The notes: a model not told the origin generated them from the letters alone. A stretch of 64,000 bases of DNA from Methylobacterium sp. J-070 (GCF_022829385.1 NZ_JAKSXX010000221.1:1-64000); one strand, 5' to 3'. Positions 43,248 to 53,045 are shown, numbered from the stretch's first letter. Numbers and translations: made by a program.

Positions 43248-44129
43248 ATGCACAGGACCCGCCGCGACCTCTGCCGGATCCTGCTCGCCGCGCCGCTGAT
43301 CCCGCCGGTGCGGGACGCGATCGCCGGGGCCGAGCCCGAACTGGCCGCCATCGAGCGGCGCCTCGGCGGCCGGCTCGGCGTCGCGGCCTTTTCGACCGAC
43401 CGCGTCCTGATCCGCTACCGGGCGGACGAGCGGTTCCCCCTGTGCAGCACCGTCAAGGTCCCGGCGGTCGCCGCGGTGCTGGCGCGGGTCGATGCCGGGT
43501 CCGAGAGCCTGGATCGCACCGTGGCGTACGGTACAGACGATCTGCTCAGCTACGCGCCGGTGACCCGGAAAGCCCTGGAGGCGGCCGGCGGCACGGGGCG
43601 CCTGTCGCTCTCGGCCCTCTGCGCCGCTGCGGTCGAATGGAGCGACAACACCGCGGCCAACCTGCTCCTCGCGGATCTGGGTGGGCCGGCCGGGCTCACC
43701 GCGTGGCTGCGGAGTATCGGCGATCCGATCACCCGCCTCGACCGCACCGAGCCCACGCTCAACACCGCGATTCCCGGGGATCCGCGGGACACCACCACCC
43801 CGCTGGCGATGGGCGAGACCCTCGACCGGATCCTGCTCGGCACAATCCTGTCGGCCGCCTCGCGCCAGCGGCTGGAGGATTGGATGATCGGGTGCCAGAC
43901 CGGGTTCAAGCGGCTCCGCGCCGGTCTGCCGACGGGGTGGCCGGTCGGCGACAAGACCGGCAGCGGCGACAACGGCTCCGTCAACGACGTGGCGATCCTG
44001 CGGCCGCCGGGGCGTGCGCCGGTGATCGCGGCCGTGTACGTCACCGGCGCGACGGCCCCGGCGGAGGCCTACGAATCGGCCTGGGCCGAGATAGGCCGGC
44101 TGATCGCCGCGCGGGCGGCCGCCGCCTGA
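43248..44129 (+). CDS. Class A beta-lactamase
   Basis: 293 residues with a twin-arginine-like signal (RTRRDLCRILLAAPL). All class A catalytic motifs are present: STVK (Ser 67, Lys 70), SDN at about 132-134, E-x-x-x-N as EPTLN (Glu 168) and KTG (236-238) in GDKTGSGDNG. It should be an active periplasmic serine beta-lactamase, probably a penicillinase, but the spectrum cannot be read from sequence. ATG 43248 is chosen. It diverges from mnmE across a parS site, and no regulator of the LysR/AmpR type adjoins. Confidence 0.93.
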   Translation: MHRTRRDLCRILLAAPLIPPVRDAIAGAEPELAAIERRLGGRLGVAAFSTDRVLIRYRADERFPLCSTVKVPAVAAVLARVDAGSESLDRTVAYGTDDLLSYAPVTRKALEAAGGTGRLSLSALCAAAVEWSDNTAANLLLADLGGPAGLTAWLRSIGDPITRLDRTEPTLNTAIPGDPRDTTTPLAMGETLDRILLGTILSAASRQRLEDWMIGCQTGFKRLRAGLPTGWPVGDKTGSGDNGSVNDVAILRPPGRAPVIAAVYVTGATAPAEAYESAWAEIGRLIAARAAAA

Positions 44130-44142
44130 GACCGGACGCCCC

Positions 44143-44646
44143 ATGGCCAAGACAGCCCCGAAATCCACCCGGGCGACGCAGACGCTCGACACGGCGGGCA
44201 TTCGCTACAGCCTGCACGCCTACGCGTACGATCCGGACGCCCGGCACATCGGCCTCCAGGCCGCCGAGGCCCTGGGTGTCGCCCCCGGCCGGGTGCTCAA
44301 GACCCTGATGGCGGCGGTGGACGGCCGCCCCGTCTGTCTGCTGGTCGCCTCCGACAGGGAGGTTTCGATGAAGCGGGTGGCCGCGGCCTTCTCGGGCAAG
44401 ACCGCCGCGATGCTGAAGCCCGCCGAGGCCGAGCGACTGACGGGCTATCATGTCGGCGGCATCAGCCCCCTGGGGCAGAAGCGGCTCTTCCCAGCGGCGA
44501 TCGATTCGGGCTCCCTCGGCGACCCGGGGGCGGAGATCCACATCAACGGCGGCGGCCGCGGCCTGCAGATCCGCCTGACCGAATCCGACCTCGTCGCGGT
44601 GCTGACGGCCAAGGTCGTGCCGCTCGCGGCGTCTGCCGGACCGTAA
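44143..44646 (+). CDS. ybaK: Cys-tRNA(Pro)/Cys-tRNA(Cys) deacylase YbaK
   Basis: 167 residues. Trans-editing enzyme that clears Cys from tRNA-Pro. Family parts: RVLKTLMAAVDGRPVCLLVA, the Lys of MKRVAAAFSGKTAAML, and GYHVGGISPLGQKRLFPAAI. It starts 13 bases after the beta-lactamase stop and could be co-transcribed with it, although the functions are not related. Confidence 0.93.
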   Translation: MAKTAPKSTRATQTLDTAGIRYSLHAYAYDPDARHIGLQAAEALGVAPGRVLKTLMAAVDGRPVCLLVASDREVSMKRVAAAFSGKTAAMLKPAEAERLTGYHVGGISPLGQKRLFPAAIDSGSLGDPGAEIHINGGGRGLQIRLTESDLVAVLTAKVVPLAASAGP

Positions 44647-44702
44647 GGGCGCGTTTACCGCGTTCCCGCACGGTGGCGGCGCGCGGGCGAGGCGGGTGCG
44701 GC

Positions 44703-45059
44703 ATGGGGATGACGGGACGCGGGATCGGGGCGGTGCTCGGGTGTGCCCTGCTGCTGGGCGGTCCCGGTGCGGCGGCCGACCTCGACATCGGCGGCGTCTC
44801 CGAGCCGGGTCCGGCTGGGACGCCGCGATACTTTCCGCGCAGCGACGGGATCGATCGCCGCCCGGTCTACGCGGTCCGGACCCGCGCGGTCCCGGTCGGC
44901 TGCACGCCGCGGCGGGCGCCGGTGCCGACCAACGCCCCCGACGATCCGAGCTATGCCGGCTCCGCCTACGGCCTGTCCCATCCGAGCTATTACGGCTTCA
45001 CGCCCCCGCTGGGGGTGGACGATCCGTTCGGGCGCTCCCTGCTGCCGTATTGCCGCTGA
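44703..45059 (+). CDS. Small secreted hypothetical protein
   Basis: 118 residues from ATG 44703 (ATG 44709 also possible). Signal peptide (IGAVLGCALLLGGPGAAA), then a Pro/Tyr/Ser-rich mature part (YAGSAYGLSHPSYYGF) with two Cys, one of them two residues from the end. No family is recognised. The spacing from ybaK is 56 bases. Confidence 0.6.
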   Translation: MGMTGRGIGAVLGCALLLGGPGAAADLDIGGVSEPGPAGTPRYFPRSDGIDRRPVYAVRTRAVPVGCTPRRAPVPTNAPDDPSYAGSAYGLSHPSYYGFTPPLGVDDPFGRSLLPYCR

Positions 45060-45300
45060 CGGGGACCCCGCCGGAGGCGGGCGGCCGTTGCCCGCGCCGC
45101 GCCATCCTGACCCCCGCCGCCCGCGGGGGCGCGGCATTCCTCGAAAAAAGGCGATGCGGATCACGACGCGCGACGCGCTCTCCTTCCCGAAAGGGGGAGG
45201 GGATTCGCGCCCAGACCGTCAAACGCGTGATCCAATTCAACCCGAAAATGCTCTAGACGGGCGACCCTGTCCGCCCGGAATCCGTCCCGTGCCCGATTCG

Positions 45301-46137
45301 ATGCCTCAGCGATTCAGCGACCTCGCCGCCTTGCGCCAATGCGTCGCCGGCTGGCGCCACGCGGGCGAGCGCGTCGTGCTGGTGCCGACCATGGGCGCCC
45401 TGCATACGGGGCACCTCGCCCTCGTGGCCGAAGCCCGCAAAATCGGCCGCCGCACCGTGGCGAGCATCTTCGTCAACCCGACCCAGTTCGGGCCCAGCGA
45501 GGATTTCTCCCGATACCCGCGAGACCTCGAGGCCGACCTCGCGCTCCTCGGTCAGGCCGGCACGGACGCCGCCTGGACCCCCGACGTCGCCACCATGTAC
45601 CCGCCGGGCTTCGCCACGCGGATCGAGGTCGCAGGCCTGTCGGAGGGGCTGTGCGGTCCGTTCCGGCCGGGTCACTTCGCAGGGGTCGCCACGGTGGTGA
45701 CCAAGCTTCTGAACCAGGTTCGGCCGGACGTCGCCCTGTTCGGCGAGAAGGATTTCCAGCAATTGCGGGTGATCCAGCAGGCGGTGGCCGACCTCGATCT
45801 CGCGGTCGAGATCCGCGGCGTGCCGACGGTGCGGGAGGAAGACGGCCTCGCCCTGTCGTCCCGGAACCGCTACCTCTCGCCGGAGGAGCGGGCCGCGGCG
45901 CCGAAGCTGCACGCCGTGCTGTCCGACATCGCGTCGGCCTCGCGCAACGGCACCGCGGTGGCCGGGCGGATCGCCGCCGGAAAGGCCGCGCTGGAGGCGG
46001 CGGGGTTCCGGGTCCAGTACCTGGCGGTCTGCGACGCCCGCACCCTGGCGCCCGTCGAGCGGGTGGACGGCCCCGCCCGCGTCCTGGTCGCCGCCTTTCT
46101 GGGCCGGACCCGGCTCATCGACAATCTCGCGGTGTGA
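45301..46137 (+). CDS. panC: Pantothenate synthetase
   Basis: 278 residues. Joins pantoate and beta-alanine using ATP, leading to CoA. HIGH-type motif PTMGALHTGHLALV (about 29-42), FVNPTQFGPSEDFSRYPR, GEKDFQQLRVI and SSRNRYLSPEER are all present. ATG 45301 gives the family start; GTG 45289 is an alternative. It stands alone without panB. Confidence 0.97.
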   Translation: MPQRFSDLAALRQCVAGWRHAGERVVLVPTMGALHTGHLALVAEARKIGRRTVASIFVNPTQFGPSEDFSRYPRDLEADLALLGQAGTDAAWTPDVATMYPPGFATRIEVAGLSEGLCGPFRPGHFAGVATVVTKLLNQVRPDVALFGEKDFQQLRVIQQAVADLDLAVEIRGVPTVREEDGLALSSRNRYLSPEERAAAPKLHAVLSDIASASRNGTAVAGRIAAGKAALEAAGFRVQYLAVCDARTLAPVERVDGPARVLVAAFLGRTRLIDNLAV

Positions 46138-46305
46138 GGATTTTGGCGGCCGGGCGGTGCCGGCGCCGGGATTGCCGTCGCCGCATCGGGCTTCGTGCCC
46201 CATGGCCGCCGCGCGTCGTGGCACCCGGGTCACGCGCCCGGTGTTTTCGCGCTTTTCCAACCCACGCTGTTGGCGCCGCCGCGCCGACCTGCTCTCTGCG
46301 GCAGG

Positions 46306-47592
46306 GTGATCGGCATCCGCGCAGCTCCGGCCGTCCTGGCCCTCTCCCTCGCCTGCGCGCTGCCCGCCAGGGCGGCCGAGGACGCGTTCGAGGGGATGGC
46401 GGGCCCCAACGGGGAGCGCCTGCGCTACGACGAGAAGGGCCTGACCGTCACGTTTCCCGAACCCGACGTGACGCTGAATATCGGCGGCCGGCTGCACATC
46501 GATGGCGGCGCGGCGTCCTTCAGCCGGCCCGGCCTGGGCGACGCGTTCCCCGACACCGTCGCGGTGCGCCGCTCCTGGATCGAGCCGACGCTGACCATCG
46601 GCCGCGACTGGGTCATCGCCTTCCAGTACGATTTCAGCGATCCGCTCCTGCCGATCAACGACGCCTTCGTGGCCTGGAAGGGACTACCGGACACCATCCT
46701 GACCCTGGGCAACATGAAGGTGCCGTTCAGCCTCGAATGGCTGCAGAGCAACAACGACACGCTATTCGTCGAGCGGTCCCTGGCCAACGCCTTCGTGCCT
46801 GACCGCCAGTTCGGCTTCGCGGTCGGCCATAACGGGGCGGCCTGGACCGCCGTGGCCGGCGTGTTCGGCGACGCCGCCAGCAACGGCATCACGGGGAACG
46901 GCGTCGCCGCCGCGGCCCGGGTCACGGCGGCGCCGATCCTGGGGGAGCGCGAGACCCTGCATTTCGGGCTCGCGGGGATCTATCGCCGCCGCTCCCGGGG
47001 CGACGGCGACGTCAACATCTCCACCACCGCGGAGGCGTCCCTGTTCGCCCAGGCGTTCGTCGGCACCGGGGACCTGCCCGACGTGGCGGGCGTGTCCCGG
47101 ATCGGCGCCGAGGTCGCCTATCGCAACGGCCCGTTCCTGATGCAGGCCGAGTACATCCACGCCGAGATCGAGCGGTTCGCGGGCGCCGGCGGCCCCGTGC
47201 CGGTCCTCGGTTTCCAGGGCGGCTACGTCGAGGCGGCCGTGGTGCTGAACGGCGCGGGCCGCGCCTACGCGCTCACCCCCCAGGGCGGCACCACCTACGC
47301 GACCTTCAAGGGGGTGCGCGTGCCCGAGGGACAGCGCGTCTCCCGCGGGGGCATCGGCGTGTTCGAGCTGGCCGCCCGCTACAGCGCCATCGACCTGAAC
47401 GCCCGGGGCCTTCGCGGCGGCACCGAGCGGGACATGACCCTGGGCCTGAGCTGGTACCCCGAGCCGAACCTCCGGCTCGTCGCCAACTACGTTCACGGCC
47501 GGGTCCGGCCGGGGGACGCCCAGTCCGACCCGTTCGGCACCGCGCCGTTCTCGGTCGACACCCTGATCACGCGTCTGCAGATCTACTGGTGA
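46306..47592 (+). CDS. Porin of the OprO/OprP (phosphate porin) type
   Basis: 428 residues. Start GTG 46306 gives a signal peptide (IRAAPAVLALSLACALPARA). The mature part is an outer-membrane beta barrel: LNIGGRLHIDGGAA, RRSWIEPTLTIGRDWVIAFQ, NMKVPFSLEWLQSNND, and a C-terminal aromatic (LITRLQIYW). These features match the Porin_O_P family. It would let phosphate or other anions through the outer membrane; specificity is not proven. Confidence 0.88.
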   Translation: MIGIRAAPAVLALSLACALPARAAEDAFEGMAGPNGERLRYDEKGLTVTFPEPDVTLNIGGRLHIDGGAASFSRPGLGDAFPDTVAVRRSWIEPTLTIGRDWVIAFQYDFSDPLLPINDAFVAWKGLPDTILTLGNMKVPFSLEWLQSNNDTLFVERSLANAFVPDRQFGFAVGHNGAAWTAVAGVFGDAASNGITGNGVAAAARVTAAPILGERETLHFGLAGIYRRRSRGDGDVNISTTAEASLFAQAFVGTGDLPDVAGVSRIGAEVAYRNGPFLMQAEYIHAEIERFAGAGGPVPVLGFQGGYVEAAVVLNGAGRAYALTPQGGTTYATFKGVRVPEGQRVSRGGIGVFELAARYSAIDLNARGLRGGTERDMTLGLSWYPEPNLRLVANYVHGRVRPGDAQSDPFGTAPFSVDTLITRLQIYW

Positions 47593-47621
47593 GCGGGCGC
47601 CGATCGCCGGCTGGCGGGCGC

Positions 47622-49067
47622 TCAGACGGCGCGGCGCAGGACCGACCGGAACGGGCGCCGCTCGGGCTCCAGGTCGGTGGGCGGCGTCGGCGCCGCGCCG
47701 GCGGCGTCGGCCAGGACCTCGGCCCGTACGGGCCGCGGCGTCGCGAAGGCCGCGCCCTGCGCGTAGGGGACGTCGAGGTCGATGAGATCCGGCACGTCGG
47801 CCTCCTCGGCGACGTCCGTGGCGACGAGGCGGATCCCCGCCCGCGCAAGCGACGGCGCCGTGTCCTCGACGGCGATGTCGGAGAGCCGGCCCCGGTCGGA
47901 CCCGGGCCGCAGCAGCATCCGGGCCGGCACCTTGACCTGCCCGATGCCGAGCGCCGCGAGTTCCGCCGCGTCGAAGCGCAGGTCGTCGGTGCGGTCCAGG
48001 CTGAACCCGATCCGGCCGCGCAGGGGCGCGAGCAGGCCGCGCTGACCGGCGTCGAGGCCGCGCCAGCTCGCCTGCGGCAGGGCGATCATCAGCCCCGCCA
48101 GGGTCGGGTCGTCCGCGACCATACGCGCCAGCTCGCGCAGCAGGCCGGGCTCGAACAGCGACAGGGGTGAGAGGCCGTAGGTCAGCGTGGTCCCGCTGCC
48201 GCGCCGGGCCAGGTGGCGCACCACGACGGCGGCCCGCTGCAGCATGCGGCGGTCGAGCTCGGTGGTGCGGCCGTAGCGCTCCAGGACCGGCAGGAAGGCC
48301 TCGGGCTCGGCGGCGTTCGGAACGCCACCGATCCGTAGCCGCGCCAGCGCCTCGTAGGCCACGACCTTGCGCTGGGGCAGGGTGACGACCGGCTGCAGAT
48401 GGATCTCCAGCCCATCCCCTTCGAAGGCCCGGATGATCTCGGCCTCCCCGTCGGGATCGCGCGCGGGCTTCGGCGGGATCGGCCGCGGCGGGATCGGTCG
48501 CGCCGGCTCCGCCGCCGGATCGGGCCGGGCGGCGGCGACGGGCGGCCCGGACGGCGCCGGGCTCGGCTCCTGCGGCGCGGGCGCGGCCCGGGGGCGGGGC
48601 GGGGCGGCGATCGGATCCGGCTCCGCCGGGGGCGCGGCCGGCGCGGACCGGCTCTCCGGCGGGGTCTCGGAGGCGGCCTTGAGACCGGCGATCTCGGAAT
48701 CCTGCGTGCTCACCACCGCGGTCAGGTCGCGGACGATGCCGCTCAACAGCCCGAACTCGACGGTCAATTCCGCGATCTGGCCCTCGAAGGCCGCCCCGGC
48801 GACCTCGGGCCGCGGCTGGGCGGTGGCGGCGGCGGTCTCGATCTTGAGCAGGCGCCGGGACAGCAGGTCGACCTCACCGGACAGCTTCTCGCAGCGCGCC
48901 TTCAGGGTCGCGATACGGCCGAGGGCGAGGCCGCCCGCTCCGGCGGCGACGGCGCCCAGCGTCAGGGCGCTCCAGAGCGGCAGGAACACGGCGAGCGGCC
49001 CGACCACGACGAGCCCCAGAAGGCCGATCGTCAACAGCCCCGCGTACCGGCCGAGGACCGGGACCAT
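47622..49067 (-). CDS. Degenerate EAL-domain membrane protein, TipF-like
   Basis: 481 residues. Two N-terminal helices (about 6-45), then a coiled coil (LKARCEKLSGEVDLLSRRLL), a Pro-rich linker of about 70 residues and a C-terminal EAL domain. The EAL motif itself is kept (YEALARL, about 237-243), but other catalytic positions are altered, with GLSP in place of the usual NVSP. This layout matches TipF of Caulobacter, a c-di-GMP receptor required for flagellum assembly. No flagellar gene adjoins. ATG 49067 is chosen. Confidence 0.75.
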   Translation of the reverse strand: MVPVLGRYAGLLTIGLLGLVVVGPLAVFLPLWSALTLGAVAAGAGGLALGRIATLKARCEKLSGEVDLLSRRLLKIETAAATAQPRPEVAGAAFEGQIAELTVEFGLLSGIVRDLTAVVSTQDSEIAGLKAASETPPESRSAPAAPPAEPDPIAAPPRPRAAPAPQEPSPAPSGPPVAAARPDPAAEPARPIPPRPIPPKPARDPDGEAEIIRAFEGDGLEIHLQPVVTLPQRKVVAYEALARLRIGGVPNAAEPEAFLPVLERYGRTTELDRRMLQRAAVVVRHLARRGSGTTLTYGLSPLSLFEPGLLRELARMVADDPTLAGLMIALPQASWRGLDAGQRGLLAPLRGRIGFSLDRTDDLRFDAAELAALGIGQVKVPARMLLRPGSDRGRLSDIAVEDTAPSLARAGIRLVATDVAEEADVPDLIDLDVPYAQGAAFATPRPVRAEVLADAAGAAPTPPTDLEPERRPFRSVLRRAV

Positions 49068-49351
49068 CGTCTGACCACCCGACAGGTCACGCACCGGTCG
49101 CCGAGGGACATCCCGGGCGAAGCCCCGCCGGGCGAAGACCATTCGTGAAAACATTGGCCCCCCGCGGCCGGCGCGGCAAGTCTGCAAGGCGATGCCACCG
49201 GCGCCGGGCGCGCGAATTTCCTTCCGTGTGACGCCGGCACCCGCCGAAACGTTGCTGAATCGTCACGGGCCGCACGATTGCGCGGTGCGTCGGGGGGAGT
49301 CGTGCGCCTTGTGCATGCACCGCGGATGAAAAGACGGCATAAAGCGTAGCC

Positions 49352-50224
49352 ATGACGTCAATGCCCCAGCGTAGCCCACGAGTTCGCGCCGTCCTCGGCG
49401 CAGGCGTCCTTTTGGCCGTCTGCAGCACGACGGCGCCGCGTGCCGCCGATCTCAACGCGGATCTTCCGCGCGCCGCACCGACCTTCGCGATGATCGATCC
49501 GAATACGTGGGTCGTCACGGTGAGCGGCTCGGTGCAGGCCGTGCCGCGCTATCCCGGGGCCAGCGACTACACGGCCGTGGGCTATCCCTCCATCGACATC
49601 CGCCGGGTGGGCGAGCCGCGCCGGTTCTCGACCCCGGACGACGGTTTCAGCCTGTCGCTCTACGACAGCCCGATGTTCCGGATCGGGCCGACCGCGCGCT
49701 TCGTGCCGGGGCGCTACTATGGCGACGACCGGCGCCACCTGTTCGGCTTCCGCGACGCGCGCTTCGCGGTCGAGCCGGGCGTGTTCGCGGAGTTCTATCC
49801 GGTCTCCTTCATCCGCACCCGCGTGGAGGCGCGTCAGGGCGTCTACGGCCATCACGGCACGGTGGGCTCCCTGGCGGCCGACTACCTGATCCCGACCGAG
49901 AAGTTCCTGTTCTCCGTCGGGCCGCGCTTCAACATCGGCGATGCCAGCTTCGCGCGGAAATATTTCGGCGTGTCGCCGAGCGAGGCGGCGCTCAACGGGC
50001 GCGTGACCCCGTACGATCCGCGCAACTTCTACTCGGCGGGCCTGCTCGGCGCCGTGACCTACACGCCCAACGACACCTGGGCCTACACGGCCTTCGCCGG
50101 CTACACCCGCATCCTGGGCGCCTCCGGCGACAGCCCGCTGGTCCGCCGTCCGTTCGGCAACCCGAATCAGCTCCAGTTCGGCCTGCGCCTCGATTACGCC
50201 TTCCGGATGCCCGCGCTGTTCTGA
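49352..50224 (+). CDS. MipA/OmpV family outer-membrane protein
   Basis: 290 residues. Signal peptide ending APRAA, then a beta barrel with MipA/OmpV features: WVVTVSGSVQAVPRYPGASD, FSLYDSPMFRIGPTARFVPG and a C-terminal FGLRLDYAFRMPALF ending in Phe. MipA of E. coli is a scaffold for murein enzymes; most homologues have no tested role. It is transcribed away from the TipF-like gene across 284 bases. Confidence 0.88.
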   Translation: MTSMPQRSPRVRAVLGAGVLLAVCSTTAPRAADLNADLPRAAPTFAMIDPNTWVVTVSGSVQAVPRYPGASDYTAVGYPSIDIRRVGEPRRFSTPDDGFSLSLYDSPMFRIGPTARFVPGRYYGDDRRHLFGFRDARFAVEPGVFAEFYPVSFIRTRVEARQGVYGHHGTVGSLAADYLIPTEKFLFSVGPRFNIGDASFARKYFGVSPSEAALNGRVTPYDPRNFYSAGLLGAVTYTPNDTWAYTAFAGYTRILGASGDSPLVRRPFGNPNQLQFGLRLDYAFRMPALF

Positions 50225-50293
50225 GGACCGCCCAGGCTTGCGCGGACCGGGCGGGGCTCCGACATCCCGGCGACACGGTTCCCGGAGGCCCGC

Positions 50294-50515
50294 ATGGACG
50301 AGACGCACGCCGAGCTGTTGATGCGCGTGGACGGGATGACGTGTGACGGCTGCGCCGCCGCGGTGACCCGCACGGTACGGCGCATCGATCCCCGAGCCGA
50401 CGTTCAGGTGGACCGGGCGGCCGGGCGCGTCGCGATCCGCACGGACGCGCAGGCCCTCGTCATCGCGGACGCTCTGACCAAAGCCGGATACGCCGCCACG
50501 GCGATGACCGGCTGA
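50294..50515 (+). CDS. Heavy-metal-associated (HMA) domain protein, CopZ-like
   Basis: 73 residues, a single HMA fold. The metal site is GMTCDGCAAAV (14-24). It would act as a cytosolic copper(I) chaperone; no P-type ATPase adjoins. It follows the MipA gene by 69 bases. Confidence 0.88.
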   Translation: MDETHAELLMRVDGMTCDGCAAAVTRTVRRIDPRADVQVDRAAGRVAIRTDAQALVIADALTKAGYAATAMTG

Positions 50516-50593
50516 GGCCGGGTCTGAGGCGCAGGGGCTTCGGCGCGAGCCGGCGACCGGCCCGGGTCGGCCTACGGGCGCGCCGGCACCGCC

Positions 50594-50743
50594 TCAGGAG
50601 CGCGTCAGGTACATCCCGGCCAGGAGCAGGGCGAAGCCCGCGAGCCCGAACAGGCCCTCCTTGCGCCGGGTGCGATCGAGGAAATGCGCCCAGACTCCCG
50701 CGATACAGCAGAGGGCGCCCAGGCCGATCGTGAGCGAAGGCAT
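50594..50743 (-). CDS. Small membrane protein, 49 aa
   Basis: Start ATG 50743 with a GGAGAGGAGAG site before it. Two hydrophobic stretches (LTIGLGALCCIAGVWAHFL and GLFGLAGFALLLAGMYL) separated by DRTRRKE form a helical hairpin. No family is recognised. Confidence 0.6.
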   Translation of the reverse strand: MPSLTIGLGALCCIAGVWAHFLDRTRRKEGLFGLAGFALLLAGMYLTRS

Positions 50744-51127
50744 CTCGATCTCTCCTCTCCCGCCCGACCTGCGATGCGGAAGGCGTCGTTGTCCCGCGGG
50801 TTGCCGGCGCGGTGTCCGGTCATGACTTCGGTACAGGACAAGGTTTACACGGGCCGGGCCGCCGGGCAAGCGCCAAGGAGCCAGTCGTCGATGCGCCTGC
50901 GAAAGTACAACGGTGCTGCCGGATGGAATGCCGCGATGAACTTGTATTGAATACTTTATCCTTGCGGAACCCCGCTCGCATGCCGGGCGTCCGGCCCCCG
51001 ACCGCAGGGGCGCGTTGACCGCCGCGCCCGCGCGCGCTTAGACCGGCCCCTGGATTTCGGACCCGTGGGTCCCCTCCCCCGTCGGAGCGTGGCGGCGGGA
51101 TAGCAGCGAGAGGCTTCCCGGCCCGTG
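50744..51127. other. Intergenic region before mnmG
   Basis: 384 bases. A short AT-rich part (50938-50965, ACTTGTATTGAATACTTTATC) probably carries the mnmG promoter. No RNA, repeat or convincing gene was seen. Confidence 0.4.
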
Positions 51128-53014
51128 ATGCCCACCTCCTCACTCGACCGGTACGATGTCGCGGTCATCGGCGGGGGCCATGCCGGCGTCGAGGCGGCCG
51201 CGGCCGCAGCGCGCAGCGGGGCGCGCACCGCCCTCGTCACGCATGATCCGGCCACGATCGGCGCCATGTCGTGCAATCCGGCCATCGGCGGCCTGGGCAA
51301 GGGCCACCTCGTGTGCGAGGTCGACGCCCTCGACGGCCTGATGGGTCGGGTCGCCGACGAGGCGGGCATCCAGTTCCGGCTGCTCAACCGTCGCAAAGGG
51401 CCGGCCGTGCGCGGTCCCCGCACGCAGGCCGACCGCAAGCTCTACGCGGCCGCCATGCAGGCCGCTGTGGCCGAGACCGCCGGACTGACGGTGATCGCCG
51501 GCGCCTGCGAGGATCTCACGGTCGGATCCGACGGCGAGATCCGCGGCATCGTCCTGGCGGACGGGCGCACCCTCGCCTGCGGCGCCGTGGTGCTCACCAC
51601 CGGCACCTTCCTGCGCGGGCTGATCCATATCGGCGAGCGGCAGATCCCGGCGGGCCGGGTCGGCGAGGCGCCGGCCATCGGGCTGGCCCGGACCCTGGAC
51701 CGCCTCGGCCTGCGCCTCGGACGCCTGAAGACCGGCACGCCCCCGCGCCTCGACGGCCGGACCATCGATTGGGCGGCCCTGGAGATGCAGGAGGCCGATG
51801 CCGAGCCGGTGCCGTTCTCGACCCTCACGGAGCGGATCACCACGCCGCAGATCCGGTGCGGCATCACCCGGACGACGCGGGCGGTCCACGACCTGATCCG
51901 CGCCAACCTGCACCGATCGCCGATGTATTCGGGCGGCATCGCCAGCCGCGGGCCGCGCTACTGTCCGTCCATCGAGGACAAGGTCGTGCGCTTCGGCGAC
52001 CGGGAGGGCCACCAGATCTTCCTGGAGCCGGAGGGGCTCGACGATCCGACCGTCTATCCGAACGGCATCTCCACGGCGCTGCCCGAGACGGTGCAGCACG
52101 ACCTCGTCCGGCTGATCCCCGGGCTGGTGCGGGCCGAGATCCTCCGACCGGGCTATGCCATCGAGTACGACTATGTCGATCCGCGGGAACTCGACACCGG
52201 CCTGCAGGTCAAGCGTCTGCCCGGCCTGTTCCTCGCCGGGCAGATCAACGGCACCACGGGCTACGAGGAGGCGGCCGGCCAGGGGCTGGTGGCGGGGATC
52301 AACGCCGCGCGGCACGCCGGCGGCCTCGGCATCGCGCGCTTCGACCGGGCCGAATCCTATCTCGGCGTGATGATCGACGACCTCGTCACACACGGGGTCA
52401 GCGAGCCGTACCGGATGTTCACCTCGCGCTCCGAGTACCGCCTCTCGCTCCGGGTCGATAATGCCGATGCCCGCCTGACCCCCCGGGGGATCGAACTCGG
52501 CTGCGTCGGCCCGCGCCGGGCGGCGCATTTCGCCACCGCCCAGCAGGCCCTCGACGCCGCGCGGGCGCGGCTGGACACGCTGAGCGTCACACCCAGCCAG
52601 GCCGCCGCCCACGGGATCACGCTGAACCGCGACGGCATCCGCCGGTCGGCGTTCCAGCTCCTCGCCTATCCGGAGATCGACTGGCCGGATCTCGCCCGGA
52701 TCTGGCCGGATCTGGCGACGATCACGCCGCGGATCGCCGACCGCCTCCGGACCGACGCGACCTACGCGGTCTACCTGGACCGGCAGAACGCCGACATCGC
52801 CGCCTTCCGCCGGGACGAGGCCGTGAGCCTGCCCGGCGGCCTGGATTACGCGGCGATCAGCGGCCTCTCCAACGAGATGCGGGTGAAGCTGGAGACGGTG
52901 CGGCCCGGCACCCTGGGACAGGCCGCCCGGATCGAGGGCGTGACGCCGGCCGCGCTGACGCTGCTGGCTGCCCACGCCCGGCGCGGCGGCCGCGCCGCCG
53001 CGGAGGGGCGATGA
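51128..53014 (+). CDS. mnmG: tRNA uridine-34 modification enzyme MnmG
   Basis: 628 residues. FAD enzyme partner of MnmE. The FAD loop VAVIGGGHAGVEAAAAAARS, SCNPAIGGLGKGHL and GQINGTTGYEEAAGQGLVAG are hallmark parts, with conserved Cys near RYCPSIEDK. ATG 51128 or GTG 51125 could start it. It leads the mnmG-rsmG-parA-parB group; rsmG begins 31 bases downstream. Confidence 0.97.
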   Translation: MPTSSLDRYDVAVIGGGHAGVEAAAAAARSGARTALVTHDPATIGAMSCNPAIGGLGKGHLVCEVDALDGLMGRVADEAGIQFRLLNRRKGPAVRGPRTQADRKLYAAAMQAAVAETAGLTVIAGACEDLTVGSDGEIRGIVLADGRTLACGAVVLTTGTFLRGLIHIGERQIPAGRVGEAPAIGLARTLDRLGLRLGRLKTGTPPRLDGRTIDWAALEMQEADAEPVPFSTLTERITTPQIRCGITRTTRAVHDLIRANLHRSPMYSGGIASRGPRYCPSIEDKVVRFGDREGHQIFLEPEGLDDPTVYPNGISTALPETVQHDLVRLIPGLVRAEILRPGYAIEYDYVDPRELDTGLQVKRLPGLFLAGQINGTTGYEEAAGQGLVAGINAARHAGGLGIARFDRAESYLGVMIDDLVTHGVSEPYRMFTSRSEYRLSLRVDNADARLTPRGIELGCVGPRRAAHFATAQQALDAARARLDTLSVTPSQAAAHGITLNRDGIRRSAFQLLAYPEIDWPDLARIWPDLATITPRIADRLRTDATYAVYLDRQNADIAAFRRDEAVSLPGGLDYAAISGLSNEMRVKLETVRPGTLGQAARIEGVTPAALTLLAAHARRGGRAAAEGR

Positions 53015-53045
53015 TGCGGCGGGTCCTCCGGACCCCGGCCCGGCC

